A stretch of 64,000 nucleotides of DNA from Solirubrobacterales bacterium (GTDB taxonomy: Bacteria > Actinomycetota > Thermoleophilia > Solirubrobacterales > 70-9). Numbering within the stretch: the first letter of the stretch is position 1; every line of letters starts with the position of its first letter. A model generated the notes under the pieces. The model did no database searches. It was not told the DNA's origin and saw only the letters and a list, made by a program, of their open reading frames with translations. The stretch is from positions 85,245 through 149,244 of the forward strand of contig DATMZR010000019.1 of the NCBI GenBank assembly GCA_035573435.1. Direction: 5' to 3'. Of this stretch, positions 52,254-59,039 are shown piece after piece. Position numbers and translations under genes: made by a program.

Positions 52254-52667
52254 CTACTCCGAGAGCCCGGCGGCTTCGAGGGCGTTGGCTCGGCTGCCGA
52301 ACCACACCACCCTGACGATCTTTCCTTCGCGGATCGTCCACACCGCCGCGTGCGGCAGCTCGACGACGACGCCGCTCGTTCGCCCGCGACCTCGTGTCGT
52401 CTCGACCGAGACGATCTGATCGCCGCCGTCGATCAGCTCCTCAACCTCGGGTTCGACGTGCTTCCACGCCTCGTACCACTGACGGAAGAAGGTCCGAAGG
52501 CCTTCGTGCCCGTTGAAGACGTGCGGCTCACCCATCACGTCCCGTGCCGGAGCGTGAGAGATGTCCCACTCGATCTCTGGGTCATAGAAGGCGAGTACGT
52601 TCGTGGTGTCATGCCGTGCGGCCGCCTCGTAGGCACGTCGCACGATCTCCACGTTCTCCTGCGACAT
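52254..52667 (-). CDS. NTF2-like (SnoaL) protein, MSQENVE cassette B
   Basis: 137 aa from ATG 52667. MSQENVEIVRRAYEAAARHD is followed by NVLAFYDPEIEWDISHAPAR, GHEGLRTFFRQWYEAWKHVE, LIDGGDQIVSVETTRGRGRT, and HAAVWTIREGKIVRVVWFGS, ending NALEAAGLSE. This is the standard cone-shaped NTF2 layout with Trp/Asp cavity residues. The function is unknown. On the upstream side the 18-base leader joins directly to an orphan cassette tail (52686-52716), and on the downstream side the stop joins an orphan start (52215-52250). Confidence 0.87.
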   Translation of the reverse strand: MSQENVEIVRRAYEAAARHDTTNVLAFYDPEIEWDISHAPARDVMGEPHVFNGHEGLRTFFRQWYEAWKHVEPEVEELIDGGDQIVSVETTRGRGRTSGVVVELPHAAVWTIREGKIVRVVWFGSRANALEAAGLSE

Positions 52668-52685
52668 CGCCTGCGCAGTATCTCG
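52668..52685 (-). promoter_or_regulatory. Conserved 18-base cassette leader, copy B
   Basis: CGAGATACTGCGCAGGCG between the stop of an orphan tail and the ATG of cassette B; one base different from copies A and C. Confidence 0.65.
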
Positions 52686-52716
52686 CTACTCCGACAGCCC
52701 GGCGGCTTCGAGGGCT
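52686..52716 (-). repeat. Orphan 3' end of an NTF2 cassette (ALEAAGLSE tail)
   Basis: The minus strand reads GCC CTC GAA GCC GCC GGG CTG TCG GAG TAG, then runs without a gap into the cassette B leader. It shows the original head-to-tail junction of two cassettes, with the upstream body replaced by the gene at 52729. Confidence 0.7.
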
Positions 52717-52728
52717 TGCCGTGGCCGT

Positions 52729-53310
52729 CTACTGGGCGTCGATCACGAGCAGGTTGAATTTCGAGCCGATGGGAACAGAGATGCTGGACGCGGTGGGGTT
52801 GCAGGCCACGAGGGCCGCGGATTCCGCGTCCGATCGGTACTGGACGCTGTAGTCGAGGTCAGCCGGGACTGTGTCCACGTTCGGCGTCAGCAGAAGGTGA
52901 TCGCCTTGGGCGTTGATGCCGGTGATGAAGTCGTATTTGCAGTCGTGGGCAGCCACGGTGCCGAGGGTGGCGCTGAAGCTGACGAAGGTCCCCTGGCCGA
53001 CATCCTCGTCGTTGAGAGAGCCGTTGGCCACTTCCGAGGTGCCGACGGAACCGGGTTTGAGGTCGGCCGCCCCAAGGCCTCCGGCGGGGGAGGTCTGGGT
53101 GTCGTTGCGCACGTCGGCGCTGACAAGGCCCCCTCCGGTGAGGGTGTCGTTGCGCACGTCGGCGGTTCTCACCTCGTTGTCGACGATGTCGTCCGAGAAG
53201 ACGGTGTTCGAGCCGCTCAGGGCGACTGCTGTGCCCCCCGTCAGGACCAGAAACAGGGCGATCGTCGAGATTACGTTGGCATAGGTCAGGCGGTCGCGGA
53301 TACGGCGCAT
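52729..53310 (-). CDS. MRRIR-anchored surface protein, copy 1
   Basis: 193 aa from ATG 53310 with GGGAGGAA upstream. The N-terminus MRRIRDRLTYANVISTIALF plus a GGTAVALSGSNT stretch forms one membrane helix, shared with the protein at 53467. A low-complexity region of NDT/VRTADVRNDTLTGG-type repeats follows (two ADVRNDT units), then a beta-rich C-terminal domain with two Cys (HDCKYDFITGINAQG, LVACNPTASSISVPIGSKFN). The function is unknown. This anchor with VRNDTLTGG-type repeats is common in Thermoleophilia-like genomes, as far as I recall. Confidence 0.75.
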   Translation of the reverse strand: MRRIRDRLTYANVISTIALFLVLTGGTAVALSGSNTVFSDDIVDNEVRTADVRNDTLTGGGLVSADVRNDTQTSPAGGLGAADLKPGSVGTSEVANGSLNDEDVGQGTFVSFSATLGTVAAHDCKYDFITGINAQGDHLLLTPNVDTVPADLDYSVQYRSDAESAALVACNPTASSISVPIGSKFNLLVIDAQ

Positions 53311-53341
53311 GGTTCCTCCCTAGATAGACCGAGTTGGGGCG

Positions 53342-53347
53342 ACCCTA
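53342..53347 (-). promoter_or_regulatory. -10 box TAGGGT upstream of the MRRIR protein
   Basis: Minus-strand TAGGGT lies 31 bases before the ATG at 53310, leaving a leader with a GGGAGGAA site. No clear -35 is visible. Confidence 0.45.
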
Positions 53348-53466
53348 TTCGGTGCCAGCTAGCGAGGTCTGTGCCGTTAGGCACACACGGGGAACGGGGG
53401 GAGGGTCGAGATCCCGGAGGCGCGGATCTGTATGACCGTCCGACAGCAGGTTGCCCGTGTCTCCGG

Positions 53467-54081
53467 TCACCTAGGGGTTGAGGAGGGCTGCGGGGCGACG
53501 CCCGTTCCTCGAACGTGCCACGCGACGTAATCGTGAGGTCCTTCGGTGAACGAGCGCCGGCTGATCGTGTACGGCCCAACCCACGTCGCTCCGTCGTCGT
53601 TGAGGCTGGTGCTCTGGAATCTCCGACCGTTGATGACCAAGAAGACGTGCCCCGTGCGGCCACCGGCTCCGTCGGGGTCGGGGTCGTTGGCAACGAACAC
53701 GCCGCGTTGCGACGGGTCCCACGGTTCCAGGATCGCGCTCCACTTGGTGGTGACGGTCGAAGTCGATGCCGTATCGATGTCGAAGCCAGCGTGCTGCAAC
53801 ACCCATGAGACGGCGCTGGAACAGTCGAGCCCTTCGTCGGCCACAGTCGGGGTGATCTCGTGGCCGCCACCCGAGACGTAGGGCACGTGCATCGCATCCA
53901 GTTGATCCGCAGCGGCGGCGACGGCCTCGGTGGTTCTCGGCGCGGGTGTTGGCCCGAGATTGTCCGATTGGCCGGTGTTGCTGCCGTTCAAGGCGATGGC
54001 TGTGCCTCCACCGAGTGCCACGAACAGAGCGATCGCCAAAGCGACGTTGGCAAAGGTCAGATGGCGACGGATACGGCGCAT
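53467..54081 (-). CDS. MRRIR-anchored NlpC/P60-like cysteine peptidase
   Basis: 204 aa. The same anchor as the previous gene (MRRIRRHLTFANVALAIALF, then GGGTAIALNGSNT) is joined to a papain-like domain. VPYVSGGGHE is followed by LDCSSAVSWVLQHAGF with the catalytic Cys (DCSS is the NlpC/P60 hallmark) and GGRTGHVFLVINGRRF with the catalytic His. A third polar residue would lie in DGATWVGPY. Such enzymes cut peptidoglycan peptides or related amides. Being outside the membrane fits a wall-remodelling or bacteria-targeting role, which is inferred only. Confidence 0.8.
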   Translation of the reverse strand: MRRIRRHLTFANVALAIALFVALGGGTAIALNGSNTGQSDNLGPTPAPRTTEAVAAAADQLDAMHVPYVSGGGHEITPTVADEGLDCSSAVSWVLQHAGFDIDTASTSTVTTKWSAILEPWDPSQRGVFVANDPDPDGAGGRTGHVFLVINGRRFQSTSLNDDGATWVGPYTISRRSFTEGPHDYVAWHVRGTGVAPQPSSTPR

Positions 54082-54152
54082 GGATCCTTCCGATGTCGGC
54101 GCTGTGGCGGCCCCCCTGGCCGCGTCTAGCTGTAGCTACTTAGGTTACGCAC

Positions 54153-54589
54153 CTAGTCGCGCAGCCCGGCGGCTTCGAGGGCCTTTGCCTTGGAGGAGTA
54201 CTCCAGAACCCGGGCGATCTTTCCCTCCTTGACGGTGCACACCCAGGCCGTGGTCATCTCGACTCGGCACCGCTTCCCTTGCCGATCCCGTACGAGCGGT
54301 TGGGGACCACGACGACGTCCCCGGCGTCGATGAACTCGGTCGGCTCGAAGTGGAACTCCTCGAAGGATTCGAGCCAGTCCATCATTGCTTGGATCACGCC
54401 CTCATGGCCGTGGTACGGGCCGGAGTCCGGACTCGTGTCCACCCAGACCACCTCTACGTCGGGGTCATAGACGCCCGCCGTCAACGCCCGCAACTGAACA
54501 GGGTCGGTGTCGCGAAAGAAGGGGACAAGGTCCTGGCCCGCGATCGCGGTGACGATGGTCCGTACGATTTCCACGTTCTCCTGCGACAT
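54153..54589 (-). pseudogene. NTF2-like MSQENVE cassette C, frameshifted
   Basis: ATG 54589 begins MSQENVEIVRTIVTAIAGQD and runs to RSYGIGKGSGAE, then meets TGA at 54254-54256. In the next frame the family sequence resumes at once (VEMTTAWVCTVKEGKIARVL ... KALEAAGLRD) and ends at TAG 54153-54155. A loss of one G near 54261-54263 explains the break, since gccgaGgtcgag would restore the frame. The downstream half keeps full similarity, so the lesion is recent or a sequencing error. The conserved leader at 54590-54607 is intact. Confidence 0.85.
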
Positions 54590-54607
54590 CGCCCGCGCAG
54601 TATCTCG
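54590..54607 (-). promoter_or_regulatory. Conserved 18-base cassette leader, copy C
   Basis: CGAGATACTGCGCGGGCG, identical to the leader of cassette A 3.7 kb away. Confidence 0.65.
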
Positions 54608-54641
54608 CGGCGAGGGAGCGTCCGGATGGGGGAAGGTCGCG

Positions 54642-54920
54642 CTACTCGGGAACCGTGCGGCGGGCCACCCACCCAAAGAGGAGGAGGACGAGGATCACGC
54701 CGATCAACGCACTGAGGATGCCACCCCAATCGAATACGTCCTCATCGCCGATCCCGAGGAGGCCGGTGAAGATGAGCCAGCCGACAGCGGCTCCGACCAG
54801 GCCCAGCACGATCGACACCAGCCAGGACCTTGCCCCTTCCATGCTCTCAAATATGTCGTTGGGGACGAGTGCCCGGCCGATGAAGCCAGCCACCAACCCG
54901 AAAAGCAGTGCTCCGATCAA
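54642..54920 (-). CDS. GlsB/YeaQ/YmgE family small membrane protein
   Basis: 92 aa from TTG 54920 with AGGAGGG five bases upstream. Three hydrophobic helices with small-residue patterns typical of the transglycosylase-associated/GlsB family: LLFGLVAGFIGRALVPND, SWLVSIVLGLVGAAVGWLIF, and GGILSALIGVILVLLLFGWV. These proteins accompany general stress and envelope responses; the molecular role is not established. Confidence 0.88.
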   Translation of the reverse strand: MIGALLFGLVAGFIGRALVPNDIFESMEGARSWLVSIVLGLVGAAVGWLIFTGLLGIGDEDVFDWGGILSALIGVILVLLLFGWVARRTVPE

Positions 54921-54943
54921 CTCGACCCTCCTATGAAGGTGAT

Positions 54944-54967
54944 CCTGCCGATATCCCGTGCGGCAGG
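54944..54967. terminator. 7-bp hairpin between glycosidase and GlsB-like genes
   Basis: CCTGCCG (54944-54950) and CGGCAGG (54961-54967) pair around a ten-base loop. It lies 31 bases beyond the glycosidase stop on the same strand, so it may end that transcript. There is no T-run. Confidence 0.35.
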
Positions 54968-54998
54968 CGGCTACCCGAACCCTACTCGCAACCGTTGC

Positions 54999-56642
54999 TT
55001 AGAAAGCGACCGTGAAGCTGTTGAGGGCGGGTGTCGGATCGGCGTTCTTGGCCCTGTCGGTGGCCTGGACGTAGAAGTCGTGGCTGCCGGCAGAGAGCGG
55101 GGTGGAGGGGGTGTGGCTGGCGCCCGGCCCCGAGCAGGGGGCAAAGGCCTCGGAGTCGAAGCGGCAGACGAAGGTCGAGCCCGACTCGTTGGAGGAGAAG
55201 GTGAAGGTGGGCGTCGTGTCGGTGGTCGACTCCGAGGGCCCAGAGGTGATCGTGGTCTCGGGCGCCACCGTGTCGACGGTGAAGGACCTCGAGACCACGG
55301 TGCTCGCGTTTCCGGGAGCGTCGATTGCCTTGACGGCGAAGCGGTGGCTGCCGTTCGCGAGCCGCCGGGTGTAGGGCGAGGAGCAGTTCGCGAACGGGGC
55401 CGAGTCGTAGCGGCAGACGAAGGTCGAGCCCGCCTCGTTGGAGGCGAAGGAGAAGGTCGGGGTCGAGTCATTGACCAAGCTCCCCGCGCTTGGTCCCCCG
55501 GTGATGCTCGCCACCGGCGGCGTGGTCTCGGCCGTGAAGCCCGTGAAGGCGTCGTAGGCGGGCTTCCGGGTGCGGTCGTAGCTCAGCAGTCCCCCGGTGC
55601 CGCAGATGCTGCACATCCTCGCGAACGCCGACCCCGCCTTGGCGTCGCGCCACAGGAACCAGAAAATTCGCTGCACATTCCAGGACTTGCGGTTTTGCAG
55701 GATCATCTTGAAGGCGCTCGAGAGCAGATCGCGCTGGCCAGTGAGCCCCTTGTTCTTGCAGAACTGGTCGGGCGCCCCAGATCCCCACCCGAATTCGGTC
55801 AGCCACAAAGGGGTGCCCCCGTCCCTGCGCCCGGTCATCGCTGCGCGAAACCTGACGATTGCTTCGCGCGTCTGTTCCAGGTCGCAGCCGTAGGGGTGCA
55901 GGGCGGCGGCGTCGAAGTCGGCCTTGGCACCCGCCACCCCGTAGAGGTTGTCGAGGAAGGTCCAGGCATTCACGTCTCCGTTGGTGAACAGGCCGGCGAG
56001 GACGATCCGGGCATTCGGATCCACGCTCTTGATCGCGTCGTGTGCGATCCGAAGCAGTGCCGCGTACCCCCGGGAGGAGGGCGAGGGCGCGTAGTACCTC
56101 TTCAGATTGGGCTCGTTCCAGATCTGCCAGAACTGGATCGGCAGCGGCGTGGCGTTCGCTCCAAAAGACTGTTCGTACTTCCCCCCGGGGGCCCAGTAAG
56201 TACCGCCGGGCCCATAGCGCGCCACCGCAGCCTTGAGGAAGTCTCCCCACGCCTGTTTGTCGGCGACGCTGTCAAGCGGGGGCCGCGCGACGTAGCCGCT
56301 GCCGACCCAGCTCGGCGACCCCCACACGAACGGCACGGATCGGATTCCCTGCGAAGCAAGGCTGCCAATGAACCAGTCCCTGCCGCGCCAGTCGTAGGAG
56401 CCCCGGGATTTCTCTATTTCCCGCCACTTGAGCATGAAGCGGGCGGTCTGGACCCGGGCGTCCGCCATCCCCTGGCGGTCCTGCGCATCAAGCTGACCCT
56501 GGGCGATGCCGAAGAACTCCGTCCGGACCGCCGCGCCGGCCGTGGACGCGGCGAGCAGGGACAGCGCGAGCGCAGCGACGACGCTCGTGAGAAACGGCAC
56601 TCTCGGCACCCTGCTTTGCACCCTGGCTACACCCATCGACAT
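54999..56642 (-). CDS. Secreted GH-A clan glycoside hydrolase with two Ig-like domains
   Basis: 547 aa from ATG 56642 (ATG 56636 also possible; the frame stays open upstream). A signal peptide is followed by a TIM-barrel hydrolase: FFGIAQGQLDAQDRQGMADA, SWVGSGYVARPP, the acid/base E177 in QFWQIWNEPNL and the nucleophile E283 in PLWLTEFGWGS. The spacing fits GH39/GH5-like retaining enzymes. Two C-terminal Ig-like modules (PPVASITGGPSAGSLVNDST and PETTITSGPSESTTDTTPTF) resemble that of the protein at 13041. It probably degrades extracellular polysaccharide; the exact linkage is unknown. Confidence 0.85.
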   Translation of the reverse strand: MSMGVARVQSRVPRVPFLTSVVAALALSLLAASTAGAAVRTEFFGIAQGQLDAQDRQGMADARVQTARFMLKWREIEKSRGSYDWRGRDWFIGSLASQGIRSVPFVWGSPSWVGSGYVARPPLDSVADKQAWGDFLKAAVARYGPGGTYWAPGGKYEQSFGANATPLPIQFWQIWNEPNLKRYYAPSPSSRGYAALLRIAHDAIKSVDPNARIVLAGLFTNGDVNAWTFLDNLYGVAGAKADFDAAALHPYGCDLEQTREAIVRFRAAMTGRRDGGTPLWLTEFGWGSGAPDQFCKNKGLTGQRDLLSSAFKMILQNRKSWNVQRIFWFLWRDAKAGSAFARMCSICGTGGLLSYDRTRKPAYDAFTGFTAETTPPVASITGGPSAGSLVNDSTPTFSFASNEAGSTFVCRYDSAPFANCSSPYTRRLANGSHRFAVKAIDAPGNASTVVSRSFTVDTVAPETTITSGPSESTTDTTPTFTFSSNESGSTFVCRFDSEAFAPCSGPGASHTPSTPLSAGSHDFYVQATDRAKNADPTPALNSFTVAF

Positions 56643-56764
56643 GCATTGAGGCCCGCAAGGCGAACCAAACCCATGGCTCGCCGTTCGGGTCGTTGGCGGG
56701 CCACGTACCCCGCTCGGCCTGGCGGAAACAAGCAATTGAGGAGTTCAGGTAAAGGAACGCCTCG

Positions 56765-56784
56765 GTTTGACGTCGCCGTCAAAC
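56765..56784 (-). terminator. 8-bp hairpin after the second delta-60 gene
   Basis: GTTTGACG (56765-56772) and CGTCAAAC (56777-56784) pair around TCGC, 10 bases after the stop of the minus-strand gene at 56795. Confidence 0.5.
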
Positions 56785-56794
56785 AGCGCCTGGG

Positions 56795-58033
56795 TCAACC
56801 CCCCAGATACCGGGCGAGCGCGAACTCCCCATTGCCGGCGCCGACCGCGACGATCCTGCCGTCGCCCTGAAGGGCTACTCCGTTCGCGCTGTCCGAGCGG
56901 CCGAATTTGGTCCGCTTCCTGCCGTCGCCGGCGAAGCTGGTGTCGAGCGAGCCGTCAGTGTTGTAGCGCGCCAGCCCGAAGACGTCGCCGGAGGCGCCCC
57001 CGCCCGCGGCGCCGACCGCGACGATCCTCCCGTTCGCCTGGATCGCCACGTCGTTAGCCACGTCGAAGGCCGCGAGAAGCACGTCAGTCATCTGCATGCC
57101 GTCGTCGGAGAAGCTGGTGTCGAGCGTGCCGTTGGGGTTGTAGCGGGCCAGCCCGAAGTCGCTGCCGGCGACTCCGACCGCGACGATCTTGCCGTCGCCC
57201 TGGACCGCCACCTTCTTCCCGGCGGCCCCAACTCCGAAGTCGGTCGTCTGCAGGCCGTCGCCGGAGAAGCTAGTGTCGAGCGAGCCGTTCGGGTTGAAGC
57301 GGGCAAGCGCGAAGGCCCCTGCGCCGTCAGTGGCCTCGCCGACCGCCACGATCTTGCCGTCCGCCTGGATCGCCACCCCGTTCGCCCAGGCGAACTCCCC
57401 GAAGCCCAACTCGGTCGTCTGCTTGCCGTCGCCGGAGAAGCTCGTATCCAGCGACCCGTTCAGGCGGTAGCGGGCGAGCGCGAGATCCCTCGTGTGGGAG
57501 CCGTGGATGTTGGTGATGCCGACGGCGACGATCTTGCCGTCGCTCTGGAGTGCGACTCCGGTCGCCTCCCCTTCGCCGAAACCTCCCCAGAGGGTCGTTC
57601 GCTTGCCGTCGCCGGAGAAGTTCGTATCGAGCGAGCCGTCCGGGTTGTAGCGGGCGAGCGCGAAATAGCCGAAGCCGTTGGTGGTGTCCTTGCTGAACCC
57701 TGCGACGACGATCTTGTTTCCCTGAAGCGCCACGTCAGCGGCGCCGTCGGAGCCCGTGAAGTTGGTCTGCACCCTGCCGTCGCCGGCGAAGCTCGTGTCG
57801 AGTGTGCCGTCCAGGTTGTAGCGCGCCACCAGGAAATTCCCGTCCGCCGCTCCCACCGCGACGATCTTGCCGTCCGCCTGGCGCACCGCAGCAGTCGCCG
57901 CGCTTGGCCCCGCGCCAAAGTCGGTTCTCTGCTTGCCGTCCACGGAGAACGTCGGGTCGAGATCGCCTGCGGCGGCTATAGACGCAGCCGGGAAGGCGAG
58001 ACTGGCCAACACTCCGACGACGACCACCCTCAA
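56795..58033 (-). CDS. Secreted delta-60 repeat protein, copy 2
   Basis: 412 aa from TTG 58033. A signal peptide (VVVGVLASLAFPAASIAAAG) is followed by about seven beta-propeller-like repeats of the form GKIVAVG ... FALARYNPDGSLDTSFSGDG, then a K/R-T-T-F/L turn and ANGVALQ. Repeats are more regular than in copy 1 at 32597. A closing LARYLGG strand completes the last blade. The function is unknown; surface adhesion or a structural role is likely. A hairpin terminator follows at 56765-56784. Confidence 0.85.
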   Translation of the reverse strand: MRVVVVGVLASLAFPAASIAAAGDLDPTFSVDGKQRTDFGAGPSAATAAVRQADGKIVAVGAADGNFLVARYNLDGTLDTSFAGDGRVQTNFTGSDGAADVALQGNKIVVAGFSKDTTNGFGYFALARYNPDGSLDTNFSGDGKRTTLWGGFGEGEATGVALQSDGKIVAVGITNIHGSHTRDLALARYRLNGSLDTSFSGDGKQTTELGFGEFAWANGVAIQADGKIVAVGEATDGAGAFALARFNPNGSLDTSFSGDGLQTTDFGVGAAGKKVAVQGDGKIVAVGVAGSDFGLARYNPNGTLDTSFSDDGMQMTDVLLAAFDVANDVAIQANGRIVAVGAAGGGASGDVFGLARYNTDGSLDTSFAGDGRKRTKFGRSDSANGVALQGDGRIVAVGAGNGEFALARYLGG

Positions 58034-58151
58034 AGGCCTTGGAATGAACTCAGAGCAAGCCTTTGCCGCATAGAGAAACGCCGTGAGGCCAGCCTCTCAC
58101 TCCGGGCGGGCTGGGTCAACCCCCTGAGTGTGTCCGTTGGCCGGGTTCGGG

Positions 58152-58274
58152 CTAGTAGCCGCCCGAGCCGCCGCCGCCCGAATAGGCGACCACAAGCACC
58201 ACGGCGGCCACGACCGCGATCGCCAGCGCCGCGATTATCCACGCCCGCCGGCGTGAGTGGAGTAGGGCATTCAT
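58152..58274 (-). CDS. 40-residue single-helix membrane peptide with Gly-rich tail
   Basis: Reads MNALLHSRRRAWIIAALAIA followed by a Val/Ala-rich helix and the tail YSGGGGSGGY, ending at TAG 58152-58154. The start at ATG 58274 is fixed by AAGGAGGTGATC (58277-58288), a full complement of the 16S rRNA 3' end, seven bases upstream. A basic N-terminus, one transmembrane helix and a flexible Gly/Ser/Tyr tail are all that can be seen. It would be missed by gene callers with longer length cut-offs. Confidence 0.75.
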   Translation of the reverse strand: MNALLHSRRRAWIIAALAIAVVAAVVLVVAYSGGGGSGGY

Positions 58275-58464
58275 TCGATCACCTCCTTCAGCTGGGTATA
58301 CCTGGCACGGCACGTCGGCGTTCAGCCTCGCGGCTAAAACTCTGTTCAAAACCCGACCCGGGTGCCCAGCCCTATCCTGCTGGCACGGTTTCCCTGGCCG
58401 CGGTGAACCTCGCGGCCCGGAAGCCGGTACTACCGAGACAACGTCCAAACACAGGAGGGGAAGG

Positions 58465-58980
58465 ATGAACAGACGTCGCTTGAAGGTCGTCGGGGCTGCG
58501 GCGTGCTTGGCCGCAGCCGCCGGGATTGCGCTCCTCGTGATGCCGGCCAGCGGTACCGCACCACAGGGATCCGCGTTCTTCGCGATCCTCGATGGCGAGC
58601 ACGAGACCCCTGACGCTGACCCGGACGGGTACGGAACGTTCAGCGGCGGGTTCAGGGACCTGACCGGGACGAACACGTCGTTCTGCTGGGCCCTGACAGT
58701 GTTCAAGATCGGCACTCCGACCGCGGCTCACATCCATCAGGGTGGACCGACCACCGCAAACGGACCGATCAAGATCCCGCTCAACCCGGCTCCGAGCGCG
58801 GGCCTTTCGGGAGCGTCGCATAACTGCCAGAACGTGCCCGACACCGTGGCCAACGCGATCAAGCAGAGCGTCAGCGCGAATGCCTCTGCAGCGTTCTACG
58901 TCAACGTCCACACCAGCCAGTTCGGGGGCGGTGCGGTGCGTGGCCAGCTCTTCAAGGCGACTGCGGCTCAGAACAAGTAG
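58465..58980 (+). CDS. Exported CHRD-domain protein
   Basis: 171 aa from ATG 58465 with AGGAGGGG upstream. A signal peptide (VVGAAACLAAAAGIALLVMP) precedes one CHRD domain (PF07452): FFAILDGEHETPDADPDGYG, TSFCWALTVFKIGTPTAAHI followed by HQGG, and AAFYVNVHTSQFGGGAVRGQ, the closing VH...GxxRGQL signature. CHRD domains occur in chordin and in many bacterial surface proteins; the function is unknown, and metal-ion binding through the His residues is possible. A perfect terminator follows. Confidence 0.88.
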   Translation: MNRRRLKVVGAAACLAAAAGIALLVMPASGTAPQGSAFFAILDGEHETPDADPDGYGTFSGGFRDLTGTNTSFCWALTVFKIGTPTAAHIHQGGPTTANGPIKIPLNPAPSAGLSGASHNCQNVPDTVANAIKQSVSANASAAFYVNVHTSQFGGGAVRGQLFKATAAQNK

Positions 58981-59001
58981 CGCGCATCGAGAGATGCAGA
59001 T

Positions 59002-59031
59002 GACGAAGGGCCCCGCGAGGGGCCCTTCGTC
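59002..59031. terminator. 13-bp perfect hairpin with GCGA loop
   Basis: Arms 59002-59014 and 59019-59031 are exact reverse complements around a GNRA-type tetraloop GCGA. It lies 21 bases after the CHRD stop and nine bases from the stop of the convergent sulfatase 2 (59040), so it can serve both strands. Confidence 0.8.
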
Positions 59032-59039
59032 GTCGTTGC

